A stretch of 64,000 bases of DNA from Xanthomonas floridensis (GTDB lineage Bacteria > Pseudomonadota > Gammaproteobacteria > Xanthomonadales > Xanthomonadaceae): the NCBI RefSeq assembly GCF_001642575.1, contig NZ_LXNG01000003.1, positions 1 through 64,000 on the forward strand. Reading direction: 5' to 3'. Of the stretch, positions 26,563 through 34,262 are shown in pieces. The position numbers were made by a program, and so were the translations under genes. The notes beneath the pieces are model-generated. The model saw only the letters and a program-made list of their open reading frames with translations, was not told where the DNA came from and searched no databases. Position 1 is the first letter of the stretch. Each line of letters opens with the position of its first letter.

Positions 26563-26632
26563 CTCCAGAACGATTGCTGCCGCCGCCCCCGCGTCACACG
26601 CGGGCGGCTGCCCGGAACACGAGTAGAGACCC

Positions 26633-27676
26633 ATGTCCGCAACACCGCTTGAACGCATCAAGATCCTGGAACCGCGTCATCCCAATCGCTCCACCGCCAT
26701 CATCAATGGCGAGACCTCCGGCATCCTCAACTGGAACGACATCCCGTACCCGTCCTTCTATCGGGCGTACAAGGAACTGTCGACCAACTTCTGGATCCCC
26801 GACGAAGTGGACATGAAGGGCGATGCGCGCCAGTACAACGAGCTGTCGGCGCGCGAAAAGAACGCCTACGATTCGATCATCGGCTTGCTGGCCACGCTGG
26901 ATTCGCCGCAGACGCGCTTCATCTACAACGTCGCCGAATACATCACCGACCCGGCCGCGCATGCCAATGCCGCCATCATCGGCCAGCAGGAAGTGATCCA
27001 TAACGAGAGCTACAGCTACGTGCTGGCCTCGATCACCGGCCTGGCCGACCAGAACCGCGTGTTCGAAATCGCGCGCACCCACCCGACCATCATCAAGCGC
27101 AATGCGCCGATCATGGGCGCCTACGAAGATTTCATGCGCGACAAGACGGCCGAAACGCTGATCCGCGCGCTGATCCAGTCTTCGATCCTGGAAGGCATCA
27201 ACTTCTATTCCGGCTTTGCGTACTTCTACAATCTGGTCCGCCAGAACCGCATGACCGGCACCGGCAAGATCATCAGCTTCATCAACCGCGACGAGCTGGC
27301 CCACTCCAAGTTCATCAGCGAGCTGATTCGCGCCATCATCGGCGAGAACCAGGCGCTGCAGGGCGACCAGCTCACCGACTACGTGCACAAGGCCTTCGAG
27401 CACGCGATCGACCTGGAAACCGTGTGGACCGCCGAAGTGCTGGACGGCATCGACGGCATCGACGTCGACGAGATGATCCGCTACGTGAAGTACCGCGCCA
27501 ACAAGATGGCCGGCATGCTCGGCATCGAGAAGCTGTACGAAGGCGCCAACGACAACGTGATGCCGTGGATCAAGGCCTACGCCGACAATTTCACCGAGAC
27601 CAAGACCGACTTCTTCGAGATGCGGAATGCCTCGTACAAGAAGACCAACTCGGATAACGGCTTCGACGATCTGTGA
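26633..27676 (+). CDS. nrdB: Ribonucleoside-diphosphate reductase, beta subunit (class I)
   Basis: 347 residues, normal NrdB length. Metal ligands align with class I enzymes: D90 (ATLDSPQT), E120 and H123 (QQEVIHNESY), E187 (ILEGINFYSGF), and E221 and H224 (RDELAHSKF). The radical tyrosine is Y127, placed as Y122 in the E. coli protein. It therefore looks like a tyrosyl-radical enzyme (class Ia or similar), not a Tyr-less class Ic. A flavodoxin and a thioredoxin gene follow, separated by a repeat-rich 200 bp. Confidence 0.95.
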   Translation: MSATPLERIKILEPRHPNRSTAIINGETSGILNWNDIPYPSFYRAYKELSTNFWIPDEVDMKGDARQYNELSAREKNAYDSIIGLLATLDSPQTRFIYNVAEYITDPAAHANAAIIGQQEVIHNESYSYVLASITGLADQNRVFEIARTHPTIIKRNAPIMGAYEDFMRDKTAETLIRALIQSSILEGINFYSGFAYFYNLVRQNRMTGTGKIISFINRDELAHSKFISELIRAIIGENQALQGDQLTDYVHKAFEHAIDLETVWTAEVLDGIDGIDVDEMIRYVKYRANKMAGMLGIEKLYEGANDNVMPWIKAYADNFTETKTDFFEMRNASYKKTNSDNGFDDL

Positions 27677-27681
27677 GGAGC

Positions 27682-27872
27682 CGGGATTAGGTATTCGGGA
27701 TTTGGGATTCGTCGCAGCCGCATCGATGCGCTTTACGAATCATCAAGATCCGGGATTGGAGAATGGGTAGGCGGGATTTGCAACAGCAATTTGATGTGCT
27801 TTGGCGAATCTCCACTTCGACTCTCCAATCCCTGCTTTAGACGAATCCCTAATCACGACTCCCAAATCCCCG
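27682..27872. repeat. Fold-back element built of GGGATT/AATCCC motifs
   Basis: About 190 bp between nrdB and the flavodoxin gene. The left arm (GGGATTAGGTATTCGGGATT at ~27683 on, continuing TGGGATTCGTC) and the right arm (GACGAATCCCTAATCACGAC onward to CCAAATCCC, ending ~27870) are imperfect inverted repeats. Inner arms CGGGATTGGAG (27751) and CTCCAATCCC (~27823) pair as well. It has no coding capacity. It resembles the dispersed GGGATT repeats often seen between Xanthomonas genes, and could act as an RNA processing signal. Confidence 0.6.
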
Positions 27873-27876
27873 CCCC

Positions 27877-28359
27877 ATGAACATCCTGCTGGCCCTGGCA
27901 TCGTTGAGCGGCAACACGCGTGATGTGGCGCGCAGTGTCGCGCTGCACTGTGAGGCGGCCGGGCACACGGTGACCTGGCTGGAGACCGATGTGCAGCGGC
28001 TGGAACAGGTGCCGCATGCGCCGGGGCAGTACGACCTGTTCCTGTTTGGCAGCTGGACCGACAACGGCGGGCGTACGCCGTCGGAGATGAAACGTTTTAT
28101 CGTCGAGTTGGTTGAAACGCTGGGCAAGCCACCGCAGGTGGCCGTGTTCGGCACCGGGGAAACCCAGTGGGGCGAGGAGTATTTCTGCGGTGCGGTGCAT
28201 CGTATGGCGCGCTTCTTCGACAGCCCGTTCCCCCGTTTGACAATCGAACAGATGCCCCACGGCCAGCGCGATGCGCAGGCCATCGCCGCCTGGACCGAGA
28301 CGGTCCTGGCCCAATGCAAGAACGATCCCAATGCAGACCATTACCGTCACGTCGCCTGA
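27877..28359 (+). CDS. Flavodoxin-domain protein following nrdAB
   Basis: 160 residues. The N-terminus MNILLALASLSGNTRDVARS is a flavodoxin FMN phosphate loop, with further FMN-contact loops LFLFGSWTDNGG (~48) and AVFGTGETQWGEEYF (~92). It should be a small FMN redox protein. Its place just after nrdB, with a thioredoxin behind it, suggests a role in ribonucleotide reductase maturation or reduction, comparable to NrdI or the E. coli flavodoxin. It is not a clear NrdI by sequence. It overlaps the thioredoxin gene by 29 bp. Confidence 0.82.
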   Translation: MNILLALASLSGNTRDVARSVALHCEAAGHTVTWLETDVQRLEQVPHAPGQYDLFLFGSWTDNGGRTPSEMKRFIVELVETLGKPPQVAVFGTGETQWGEEYFCGAVHRMARFFDSPFPRLTIEQMPHGQRDAQAIAAWTETVLAQCKNDPNADHYRHVA

Positions 28360-28657
28360 GCACTACACCCAGACCCTGGCTGCGCATCCGCGCGCGCTGG
28401 TGGATTTCTACAAGGACAACTGCCCAGGCTGCCGCATGCTCGACATGTCGCTGGACAAGTTCGCCAATAGCGAGGCCGCCAATGGCGTAGCCTTGTTGAA
28501 GGTCAAGCTGGAAGTGGTGGGCGAAGACTTTTTCCGCGAGCTGGGCCTGCGGCAGACGCCGACCCTGGCGTTGTTCAAGGATGGCGCCGAAGTGACGCGT
28601 CTGCCGGGCTTCCAGTCGCCGGCGCAGGTGGAAGCGGCGGTCCGCAGCGGGCTGTGA
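28331..28657 (+). CDS. Thioredoxin-family protein with CPGC active site
   Basis: 108 residues. A compact thioredoxin fold with ALVDFYKDNCPGCRMLDM (active site C-P-G-C near residue 32) and the cis-proline strand GLRQTPTLALFKDGAEV. The CPGC centre differs from the CGPC of housekeeping thioredoxin and indicates different redox properties. I chose the ATG at 28331 inside the flavodoxin gene; the extended frame from 28271 adds only a Pro/Arg-rich stretch. Location suggests it re-reduces ribonucleotide reductase or the flavodoxin system; this is inference. Confidence 0.88.
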   Translation: MQTITVTSPEHYTQTLAAHPRALVDFYKDNCPGCRMLDMSLDKFANSEAANGVALLKVKLEVVGEDFFRELGLRQTPTLALFKDGAEVTRLPGFQSPAQVEAAVRSGL

Positions 28658-28691
28658 TGGTGACGGGCGCTCGGTCGATGCTAGGCGCCCG

Positions 28692-29144
28692 GTGAATACC
28701 ACGGTCACCATCGTCGCCTGGAGCTTCCTGCTGGCGGGGCTGGGGTTGTTGACCGGTGCGGCGCTGTTGCCGGATCAGGCGCGCTGGATCCTGTTGCTGC
28801 TGGGCGTGGCGTTCGGCGGCGTGGGGGGCGGCATCCTCGGCTATCGCGGATGGCATGCGCGGCGTGCTGCGTGGTTGCGCCGGCATGCCACGGTGGTGGA
28901 AGCGCGCTTCGTGTGCATCGAACGCAATGCGTCTTTGCAGGTCAACAGTGTGCACCCGTTTCGTATCCTGGCCCAGCGCCACGACCGCACCCACAACACC
29001 TTGGCCGAGTATCGCAGCGATAACCTGTGGACCGATCCGCAGCCGTTCCTGGTCGATGGGCAGCAGCTGCGCATCTTTGTCGATCCGCAGCGCCCGGCGC
29101 GCTACCACATGGACTTGAGTTTCCTGCCGACACTGCGCAGCTGA
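28692..29144 (+). CDS. DUF3592-like membrane protein
   Basis: 150 residues with a GTG start. Two hydrophobic segments at ~8-28 and ~33-52 precede a ~95-residue soluble part. That part has VVEARFVCIERNASL and a terminal RPARYHMDLSFL, the layout of DUF3592 proteins (a membrane anchor plus a beta-rich domain, often repeated). Function unknown. It begins 35 bp after the thioredoxin stop on the same strand and may be read from the same transcript. No strong ribosome site is seen before the GTG. Confidence 0.7.
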   Translation: MNTTVTIVAWSFLLAGLGLLTGAALLPDQARWILLLLGVAFGGVGGGILGYRGWHARRAAWLRRHATVVEARFVCIERNASLQVNSVHPFRILAQRHDRTHNTLAEYRSDNLWTDPQPFLVDGQQLRIFVDPQRPARYHMDLSFLPTLRS

Positions 29145-29182
29145 TCTGGCTGGCTTTCCTTCCATCTTCCGGTGCTGCCCTC

Positions 29183-29584
29183 ATGACCAACTCCACTCCC
29201 GTTGCACCGACCGAAGCCCGCATGGCCGAGATCGTGTTTCCCAACCACACCAATCACCTGGGCACCTTGTTCGGTGGACAGGCACTGGCATGGATGGACA
29301 AGGCCGCGTTTCTGGCCGCCTCGCGCTATGCGCGCCGGACGGTGGTGACCGCACGTTCGGACCAGGTGGATTTCAAGCTGCCGATCCGCCAGGGCCAGAT
29401 GGTGGAAACCATCGCGCGGGTGGTGTCGGTGGGGCGCAGCTCGATCAAGGTGGAAGTGGAACTGATCGCCGAAGACCTGCTCAGCGGCGCGCGCGAGCTG
29501 TGCACGCGCGGGCAGTTCGTGATGATCGCGCTGGATGCCGATGGCAAGCCCACGGCAGTGCCGGCGTTGCCCGCGCAAGCGTAA
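29183..29584 (+). CDS. Acyl-CoA thioesterase, hot-dog fold (YciA-like)
   Basis: 133 residues. The hot-dog signature MAEIVFPNHTNHLGTLFGGQ, followed by ALAWMDKAAFLAASRYA, holds the Asn/His and Asp residues used by the YciA/acyl-CoA hydrolase group. VARVVSVGRSSIKVEVELIAED continues the sheet. It hydrolyses acyl-CoA to free acid and CoA in the cytosol; chain length cannot be told. I chose the ATG at 29183, since the frame upstream to 29027 overlaps the previous gene and lacks family sequence. A lone gene after the DUF3592 gene. Confidence 0.9.
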   Translation: MTNSTPVAPTEARMAEIVFPNHTNHLGTLFGGQALAWMDKAAFLAASRYARRTVVTARSDQVDFKLPIRQGQMVETIARVVSVGRSSIKVEVELIAEDLLSGARELCTRGQFVMIALDADGKPTAVPALPAQA

Positions 29585-29771
29585 GCTGCCGACGCCACAC
29601 GGCGCGCCGTGCGCGTTGATCGCGGCGCCTGGGTGTCATCGCAGGATCCGGCGTTCACGCTCATGCCCGCGCTGTCTCTGAGGCCTGCACTGTCTGGAGC
29701 GGAGCGCAGGCCATATCGTTTGTCGTATCGCCGCGCGTTGGATGTTCGCGCATTGAAAGGGATGTCATGCC

Positions 29772-30473
29772 ATGCCGAACGCTGGTCTGCTGCGTCGAGG
29801 CTCGCTAGTGCTGATGCTGTTGATGCCAGGTGCCTGTCGCCTCCCTCCGCTGGATGGCGGCGGGCAGGTTGAAGCGGCGATGGACACCGATCGCGTGCTG
29901 ATCGCGCGCGTGCAGGGCGACGCCTACACCAGCCCACTGCTCGGACAGGACGTGGTCATCGAGGGGATCGTGACGCGCAGCCTGGCCGGCGACCAGGACG
30001 ACTTGGTGCAGGAAGTTGGCGAGGCGCTGGGCGAAGGCAATCGCGGCAAGGTCGTGGGATGGTTCGTGCAGGACGAAGGCGATGGCCTGACCGCCACTTC
30101 GGACGCGGTCTTCGTATTGGATCAGGGATACGACACCGGATTGGGCATGCCGGGCGAGACCGAATACACCACCCGGCTTGGCGCGCGCGTACGTAGCGGT
30201 GATCGGGTCAAGGTTCGCGGCGTGGTGACCGAGCTTGCGCAGGACATCGCGGCCGAGCAGCTGCGTAGCAGTGGGCACCCGGTTGGCCGCGGCGATCCCG
30301 CCGGCCATATCACCGCGATCCGCGCCAGCTGGATCACGCTGCTGTCGCAGCGTGAGCGCCGCCCGGCGATCGTGCTGGTCGACACCGTGCCGACGCGCAG
30401 CACCGAGGAAGCCACCGAAGCCATGCGTCTGGCGGCGCCGCAACGCGTTGCGGCAGGACAGACGCAGCACTAA
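29772..30473 (+). CDS. Predicted lipoprotein of unknown function
   Basis: 233 residues. A short signal peptide (MPNAGLLRRGSLVLMLLMPG) ends at a possible lipidated cysteine C22 (MPGAC). The mature part has DVVIEGIVTRSLAGDQD, VGWFVQDEGDG and VKVRGVVTELAQD, resembling the OB-like repeats found in the first part of some secreted nuclease-associated proteins (ExeM/NucH type), but no catalytic domain is present. I do not recognise a specific function. It is followed at once by MITE-like copy C. Confidence 0.6.
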   Translation: MPNAGLLRRGSLVLMLLMPGACRLPPLDGGGQVEAAMDTDRVLIARVQGDAYTSPLLGQDVVIEGIVTRSLAGDQDDLVQEVGEALGEGNRGKVVGWFVQDEGDGLTATSDAVFVLDQGYDTGLGMPGETEYTTRLGARVRSGDRVKVRGVVTELAQDIAAEQLRSSGHPVGRGDPAGHITAIRASWITLLSQRERRPAIVLVDTVPTRSTEEATEAMRLAAPQRVAAGQTQH

Positions 30474-30487
30474 GGACGGGGACGTCG

Positions 30488-30621
30488 GGCTGACAAGCAC
30501 CTGGCAAGCCGTCGTCAGGTGGATATGGACGGCGGGGTTCAAACCCAGAGTAAAGGTGGTAGATGCCGATTCCGGGCACTGGCTGCACCTGGCTGGCGAC
30601 TATGCATCAGGGCTGTCAGCC
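30488..30621 (-). mobile_element. MITE-like dispersed repeat, copy C (reverse orientation)
   Basis: 134 bp bounded by GGCTGACA at 30488 and TGTCAGCC ending at 30621, a perfect 8-bp terminal inverted repeat. The complement contains the family core CCCGGAATCGGCATCTACCA and CCACCTGACGACGGCTTGCC. It is more diverged than copies D-F. Confidence 0.7.
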
Positions 30622-30704
30622 ACCGCTGCACGCGTGGGCCCGCGGGCACTTCTGGAGCGCCCGTCAGCAAGAGCGCAGCGCGATTTGTGATTGGCTGCCT
30701 GACG

Positions 30705-30781
30705 ATTCCAGATTCCAGATTCCAGATTCCAGATTCCCGATTCCCGATTCCCGATTCCCGATTCCCGATTCCCGATTCGCG
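30705..30781. repeat. Heptanucleotide tandem repeat (ATTCCAG x4, ATTCCCG x6)
   Basis: Eleven 7-bp units: four ATTCCAG, six ATTCCCG and a final ATTCGCG. It lies between MITE copy C and the end of the minus-strand membrane-protein gene. Perfect short units suggest a slippage-prone locus that may vary in copy number between isolates. Confidence 0.95.
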
Positions 30782-30870
30782 TCAGGGCGGCAGGCTGTGT
30801 GCGTGCGCGTTGCGCAAACCGTGCCCGGCACAGACAGCCGGCGAGGCGACGTCGATACGCGCGGCTTGCC

Positions 30871-31386
30871 TTATTCCTCGACCTCGCGGTCCTCGCGCTT
30901 GGTTTCCGCCATCGCCTCGGGTTCCAGCTCCTCGGCGCTGCGATTGAGTTTGACGAACACCCCCCAGGCGATCAGCAGCAGCGCTGCGCACAGGCCAACC
31001 GCGGCGGCATACGGCAGCTTGGCCGGGTCGTCGTGCATCAGCTCGAAGATCGATACCAGCGTCTCGATCGCCAGCGCGATCACGATCACCACGAAGAACC
31101 GCGACAGGTAACGCCGCACGCGGGTGGGGCCACTGACCTTGACGTCGCGCAGGATCTCTTCTTCGAAGATGGTCTGGCCCAGCTCCAGCGTCACCAAGGC
31201 CACGGTAAGCAGGCCGATGGCCTCCAGCACCACATTGAAGCGGTCGCGTACCACCATGTCGCCGCCGGGAGTGAATCCGTGCCACAACTCCAGCCCGGCC
31301 ATCGCGACCAGCCCCGCCGCGCACAGCACGAAGAACGCCAGGATCACGAAGTGACCGGCACGGAACAGGTGGCTGAGCAGCTTCAT
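30871..31386 (-). CDS. Predicted inner-membrane protein, 171 aa, function unknown
   Basis: 171 residues from ATG at 31386. Four hydrophobic segments are visible: HFVILAFFVLCAAGLVAMAG, LLTVALVTLELG, FFVVIVIALAIETLVSIFEL and AAAVGLCAALLLIAWGVFV. The tail is charged (KREDREVEE). The pattern resembles small uncharacterised membrane proteins near phosphate-starvation PsiE-like families, but I would not assign one. The longer reading frame upstream runs into the palindromic repeat array and is an artefact. No clear Shine-Dalgarno sequence precedes the ATG. Confidence 0.75.
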   Translation of the reverse strand: MKLLSHLFRAGHFVILAFFVLCAAGLVAMAGLELWHGFTPGGDMVVRDRFNVVLEAIGLLTVALVTLELGQTIFEEEILRDVKVSGPTRVRRYLSRFFVVIVIALAIETLVSIFELMHDDPAKLPYAAAVGLCAALLLIAWGVFVKLNRSAEELEPEAMAETKREDREVEE

Positions 31387-31439
31387 GATGATGACGGCGA
31401 TGGAGGGATGCAGAGCATCGTGTGCGTGGCGTCGCGGCG

Positions 31440-32240
31440 GTGCGAAGGCTACGGCGAGCACACGCGCCCTCATCCTGCGCTTCGCGCCACCTTCTCCCGC
31501 ACGCGGGAGAAGAGGTCTGCGGGGAGCAAGCGACGGAGTGGCCGGGGGGCTGTGGCGGTGCGCAGGCGACGCCAAGCACACGCGCCCTCATCCGGCGCTT
31601 CGCGGCACCTTCTCCCGCACGCGGGAGAAGAGGTCTGCGGGGAGCAAACGGCGGAGTGACGGGGGGCTGTGGCGGTGCGCAGGCAACGCCAAGCACACGC
31701 GCCCTCATCCGGCGCTTCGCGCCACCTTCTCCCGCATGCGGGAGAAGACATTTGCGAGGAGCAAACGGCGGAGTGGTCGGAGGTTGCTGTGGTGGTGCGC
31801 AGGCGACGCCAAGCAAGTGTGCCCTCATCCGGCGCTTCGCGCCACCTTCTCCCGCATGCGGGAGAAGAGGTCTGCGAGGAGCAAACGGCGGAGTGGTCGG
31901 AGGTTGCTGTGGTGGTGCGCAGGCGACGCCAAGCACACGCGCCCTCATCCGGCGCTTCGCGCCACCTTCTCCCGCATGCGGGAGAAGAGGTCTGCGGGGA
32001 GCAAGCGGCGGAGTGGCCGGGGGGCTGTGGCGGTGCGCAGGCGACGCCAAGCAAGTGCGCCCTCATCCGGCGCTTCGCGCCACCTTCTCCCGCATGCGGG
32101 AGAAGGGGCCTGCCGGAGCTAGGCGGTGGAATGGCAAGAAGCCCGACGCGGCGGCGCGAAGGCTACGGCGAGCACACGCGCCCTCATCCGGTGCTTCGCA
32201 CCACCTTCTCCCGCACGCGGGAGAAGGATCTGCCGGGGCC
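31440..32240. repeat. Tandem array of seven ~119-bp palindromic REP-like units
   Basis: The sequence caccttctcccgc recurs at 31488, 31606, 31723, 31843, 31963, 32081 and 32202, a period of 117-121 bp. Each unit carries a palindrome. Four of them have the perfect 22-bp CTTCTCCCGCATGCGGGAGAAG (for example 31726-31747); the others have a CAC centre. Flanks repeat GCCCTCATCCGGCGCTTCGC and, in most units, GAGCAAACGGCGGAGTG. Open frames through it on both strands are repeat artefacts. A related single copy lies reversed at ~44595. Confidence 0.92.
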
Positions 32241-32298
32241 AGGCGGCGTAGGAGTACGCAGGCCATTCGGCCAGTCATGCAGCGGTAGCGACCACTCC

Positions 32299-32345
32299 CT
32301 TCTCCCGCTTGCGGGGGAAGGTGCCCGAAGGGCGGATGGGGGCGA
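32299..32345. terminator. Palindromic C/T-rich element downstream of panE
   Basis: CCTTCTCCCGC-TT-GCGGGGGAAGG forms a ~11-bp stem, followed by TGCCCGAAGGGCGGATGGGGG. The same module (CCTTCCCCCGC...GAGGGAAGG, TGCCCGAAGGGCGGACGGGGG) lies at 33356-33403 after yadH. Both sit at gene 3' ends on the minus strand, so a role in transcript ending or stability is likely. Confidence 0.5.
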
Positions 32346-32383
32346 GGCATGCGTCGCATGCGCACAGCCGCCCGCCATTCCCA

Positions 32384-33322
32384 TCAGCTATGCCGCAACA
32401 CCTGATACGCCTGCAGGTGCACGTTGGCGGCCATCAGCAGCGGCGCGTTGCGCCCGGTCTCGCGCACGCGCGCCAGCATGTCGCCGACGATTTGCGCCGC
32501 TTCCACGTCCTGCCCGGCTTCCAGGTCGCGCAGCATCGAGGCCTTGAGCGGCGAATCGACCTGTAGCAGCGTTTGCAATGCTTTTGCACGCGCGGGTTCG
32601 GGAATCGGCTGGCCGGCCGCATCGGCCGCCCACAGGCATTCGTTGTACAGGCCGTTGATCAGCGCACGGCCGTCGTCGGTAGCCACGATCGCCCCGACCG
32701 GTGCGCGCATCAGGCAGGTAGCCGCGGCCAACGCGGTGAGGAAGCTGTACTTGATCCATTGTTCCTGCGCGATCTGCGTGCTGGCCACATGGTCGATGCC
32801 CGCCTGCGTGCAGGCGGCGGCAAATGCCTGCACGCGTGACGACTCTGCGCTGCCATCGCGCTCGCCGAAGGTGATCGCCGCCGGCTTGCCCAGATGCAGG
32901 ATCTCCCCATGCTCGCCCTTGGTCGCGCTGATGAAGCACAGCCCGCCCAGTACCCGTGCTGTACCGAAGCGCTCATCCAGCGCCGCGTAATGGCGCAGCC
33001 CGTTGAGGATGGGCAACACCGTGGTGTGCTCGCCGACCGCCGGTGCAATCGCCTCAATGGCGCTGTCCAGGTCGTAGGCCTTGCAGCTGAGCATCACCAG
33101 ATCGAACGGCTGCTGCGCCACCAGGGCCGGCAAATCCTGCGCGGTGACATGCGCCACCGGCAGATCCGCATCGCCCAGCGGGCTGCGGATGCGCAGGCCG
33201 TCGGCCTGCAGCTGCGCCGCACGCACCTCGCGCACCAGGAAGGTGACGTCCACGCCGGCCTGTGCCAGCCGCCCGCCGAAGTAACCGCCGGTGCCACCGG
33301 CGCCGAGAATGAGCATGCGCAT
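32384..33322 (-). CDS. panE: 2-dehydropantoate 2-reductase (ketopantoate reductase)
   Basis: 312 residues. The N-terminal Rossmann domain opens MRMLILGAGGTGGYFGGRLA (GxGxxG NADPH site), with VMLSCKAYDLDSAIEAI holding the conserved lysine. The C-terminal ApbA_C domain contains WIKYSFLTALAAATCLMRAP and the segment DSPLKASMLRDLEAGQDVE. It reduces 2-dehydropantoate to pantoate for CoA synthesis. Length fits PanE. It is a lone gene between two REP-like elements; a related role as a general ketopantoate-reductase-like enzyme is possible if another panE exists. Confidence 0.9.
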   Translation of the reverse strand: MRMLILGAGGTGGYFGGRLAQAGVDVTFLVREVRAAQLQADGLRIRSPLGDADLPVAHVTAQDLPALVAQQPFDLVMLSCKAYDLDSAIEAIAPAVGEHTTVLPILNGLRHYAALDERFGTARVLGGLCFISATKGEHGEILHLGKPAAITFGERDGSAESSRVQAFAAACTQAGIDHVASTQIAQEQWIKYSFLTALAAATCLMRAPVGAIVATDDGRALINGLYNECLWAADAAGQPIPEPARAKALQTLLQVDSPLKASMLRDLEAGQDVEAAQIVGDMLARVRETGRNAPLLMAANVHLQAYQVLRHS

Positions 33323-33355
33323 AAAGTGATCTGTCCTCAGTCAATCTGGTCTCAC

Positions 33356-33403
33356 CCTTCCCCCGCAGGCGAGGGAAGGTGCCCGAAGGGCGGACGGGGG
33401 TTA
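33356..33403. terminator. Palindromic C/T-rich element downstream of yadH-like gene
   Basis: CCTTCCCCCGC-AGGC-GAGGGAAGG forms a stem immediately downstream (minus-strand sense) of the ABC permease and upstream of panE. The trailing TGCCCGAAGGGCGGACGGGGG matches the copy at 32299-32345. Likely a transcript-ending or stabilising REP-like hairpin. Confidence 0.5.
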
Positions 33404-33449
33404 GCGCGTCCGCCAGCCACCGGCGTCCCAATGAAATCCGCGCCTGGCG

Positions 33450-34262
33450 TCAGCTCCGCAGCCCGACACCGCGCCGCAGCAGCCACAGCGCCAGTGCGCT
33501 GAGTACGGCGACAAAGCCCAGCATCAGTGCGTAGGCCACCCAGATCGGCACGTCGGAGCTGCCGAGCAGGCCGTAGCGGAAGGCGTTGACCATGTAGAAG
33601 ATCGGGTTGGCGTGGGTGGCCGCTTCGGCCCACGGCGGCAACAATTTCACCGAATAGAACACGCCGCCCAGGTAGGTCAGCGGGGTCAGGATGAAGGTCG
33701 GCACGATCGCCACGTCGTCGAACTTCTTGGCGTAGACCGCGTTGACGAAGCCGGCCAGCGAAAAGATGGTTGCGCCCAGCAGCACCGTGGTCAGCGTGAC
33801 GATCGGATGCGGGATGCGCACCGGGGTGAAGAACATCGCGATGATCAGCACGATCGCGCCCACCATCACGCCGCGCAGCACCGCGCCGGACACATAGCCC
33901 CACAGGATCACCCAGTTGGGCATCGGGCTGACCAGCAGCTCTTCCACATGACGACCGAACTTGGCGCCGAAGAAGCTGGAGGAGATGTTGCCGTAGCTGT
34001 TCTGGATCACGCTCATCATCACCAGGCCCGGCACGATGAACTGCATGTAGCTGTAGCCACCCATGTCGCCCACGCGCGAGCCGATCAGTCCGCCGAAGAT
34101 CAAAAAGTACAGCGTCATGGTGATGGCCGGCGGCACCAGGGTCTGGCCCCAGATGCGCAGGATGCGCTGCACTTCGCGGCGCACGATGGTGCCCAGCGCA
34201 ATCCAGTTGCGCTGGCGGGGTGTTGCGGGCGTGGCGGACATCGACGGCTCCGAGGGACTCAT
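33450..34262 (-). CDS. ABC-2 type transporter permease (YadH-like)
   Basis: 270 residues with six hydrophobic helices. It carries the ABC-2 membrane domain signature region GGVFYSVKLLPPWAEAATHANP and FIVPGLVMMSVIQNSYGN. It pairs with the ATPase encoded just upstream, the two genes overlapping by ATGA at 34259-34262. Export substrate unknown; E. coli YadGH and NodIJ/DrrB are relatives. An internal ATG at 34241 is an alternative start. Confidence 0.9.
   Translation of the reverse strand: MSPSEPSMSATPATPRQRNWIALGTIVRREVQRILRIWGQTLVPPAITMTLYFLIFGGLIGSRVGDMGGYSYMQFIVPGLVMMSVIQNSYGNISSSFFGAKFGRHVEELLVSPMPNWVILWGYVSGAVLRGVMVGAIVLIIAMFFTPVRIPHPIVTLTTVLLGATIFSLAGFVNAVYAKKFDDVAIVPTFILTPLTYLGGVFYSVKLLPPWAEAATHANPIFYMVNAFRYGLLGSSDVPIWVAYALMLGFVAVLSALALWLLRRGVGLRS

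Noticed and set aside
24049-26661. 870-codon minus-strand open frame opposite nrdA
   Set aside because: nrdA is unmistakable on the plus strand; the antisense translation shows no protein-like motif.
26633-28359. Class Ib ribonucleotide reductase (nrdEF with nrdI)
   Set aside because: The NrdA-type ATP cone, 832-residue alpha subunit, gene order and a flavodoxin that is not clearly NrdI fit an NrdAB-type class I enzyme better; left as a point to test.
31440-32240. Regular spacing suggesting a CRISPR array
   Set aside because: The period is ~119 bp with similar rather than unique spacers, repeats are not 23-47 bp with ~32-bp unique spacers, and no cas genes are nearby.
31422-32288. Overlapping open frames on both strands with repeated AHAPSSGASRHLLPHAGE-type peptides
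   Set aside because: They are translations of the 119-bp palindromic repeat in several frames, not genes.
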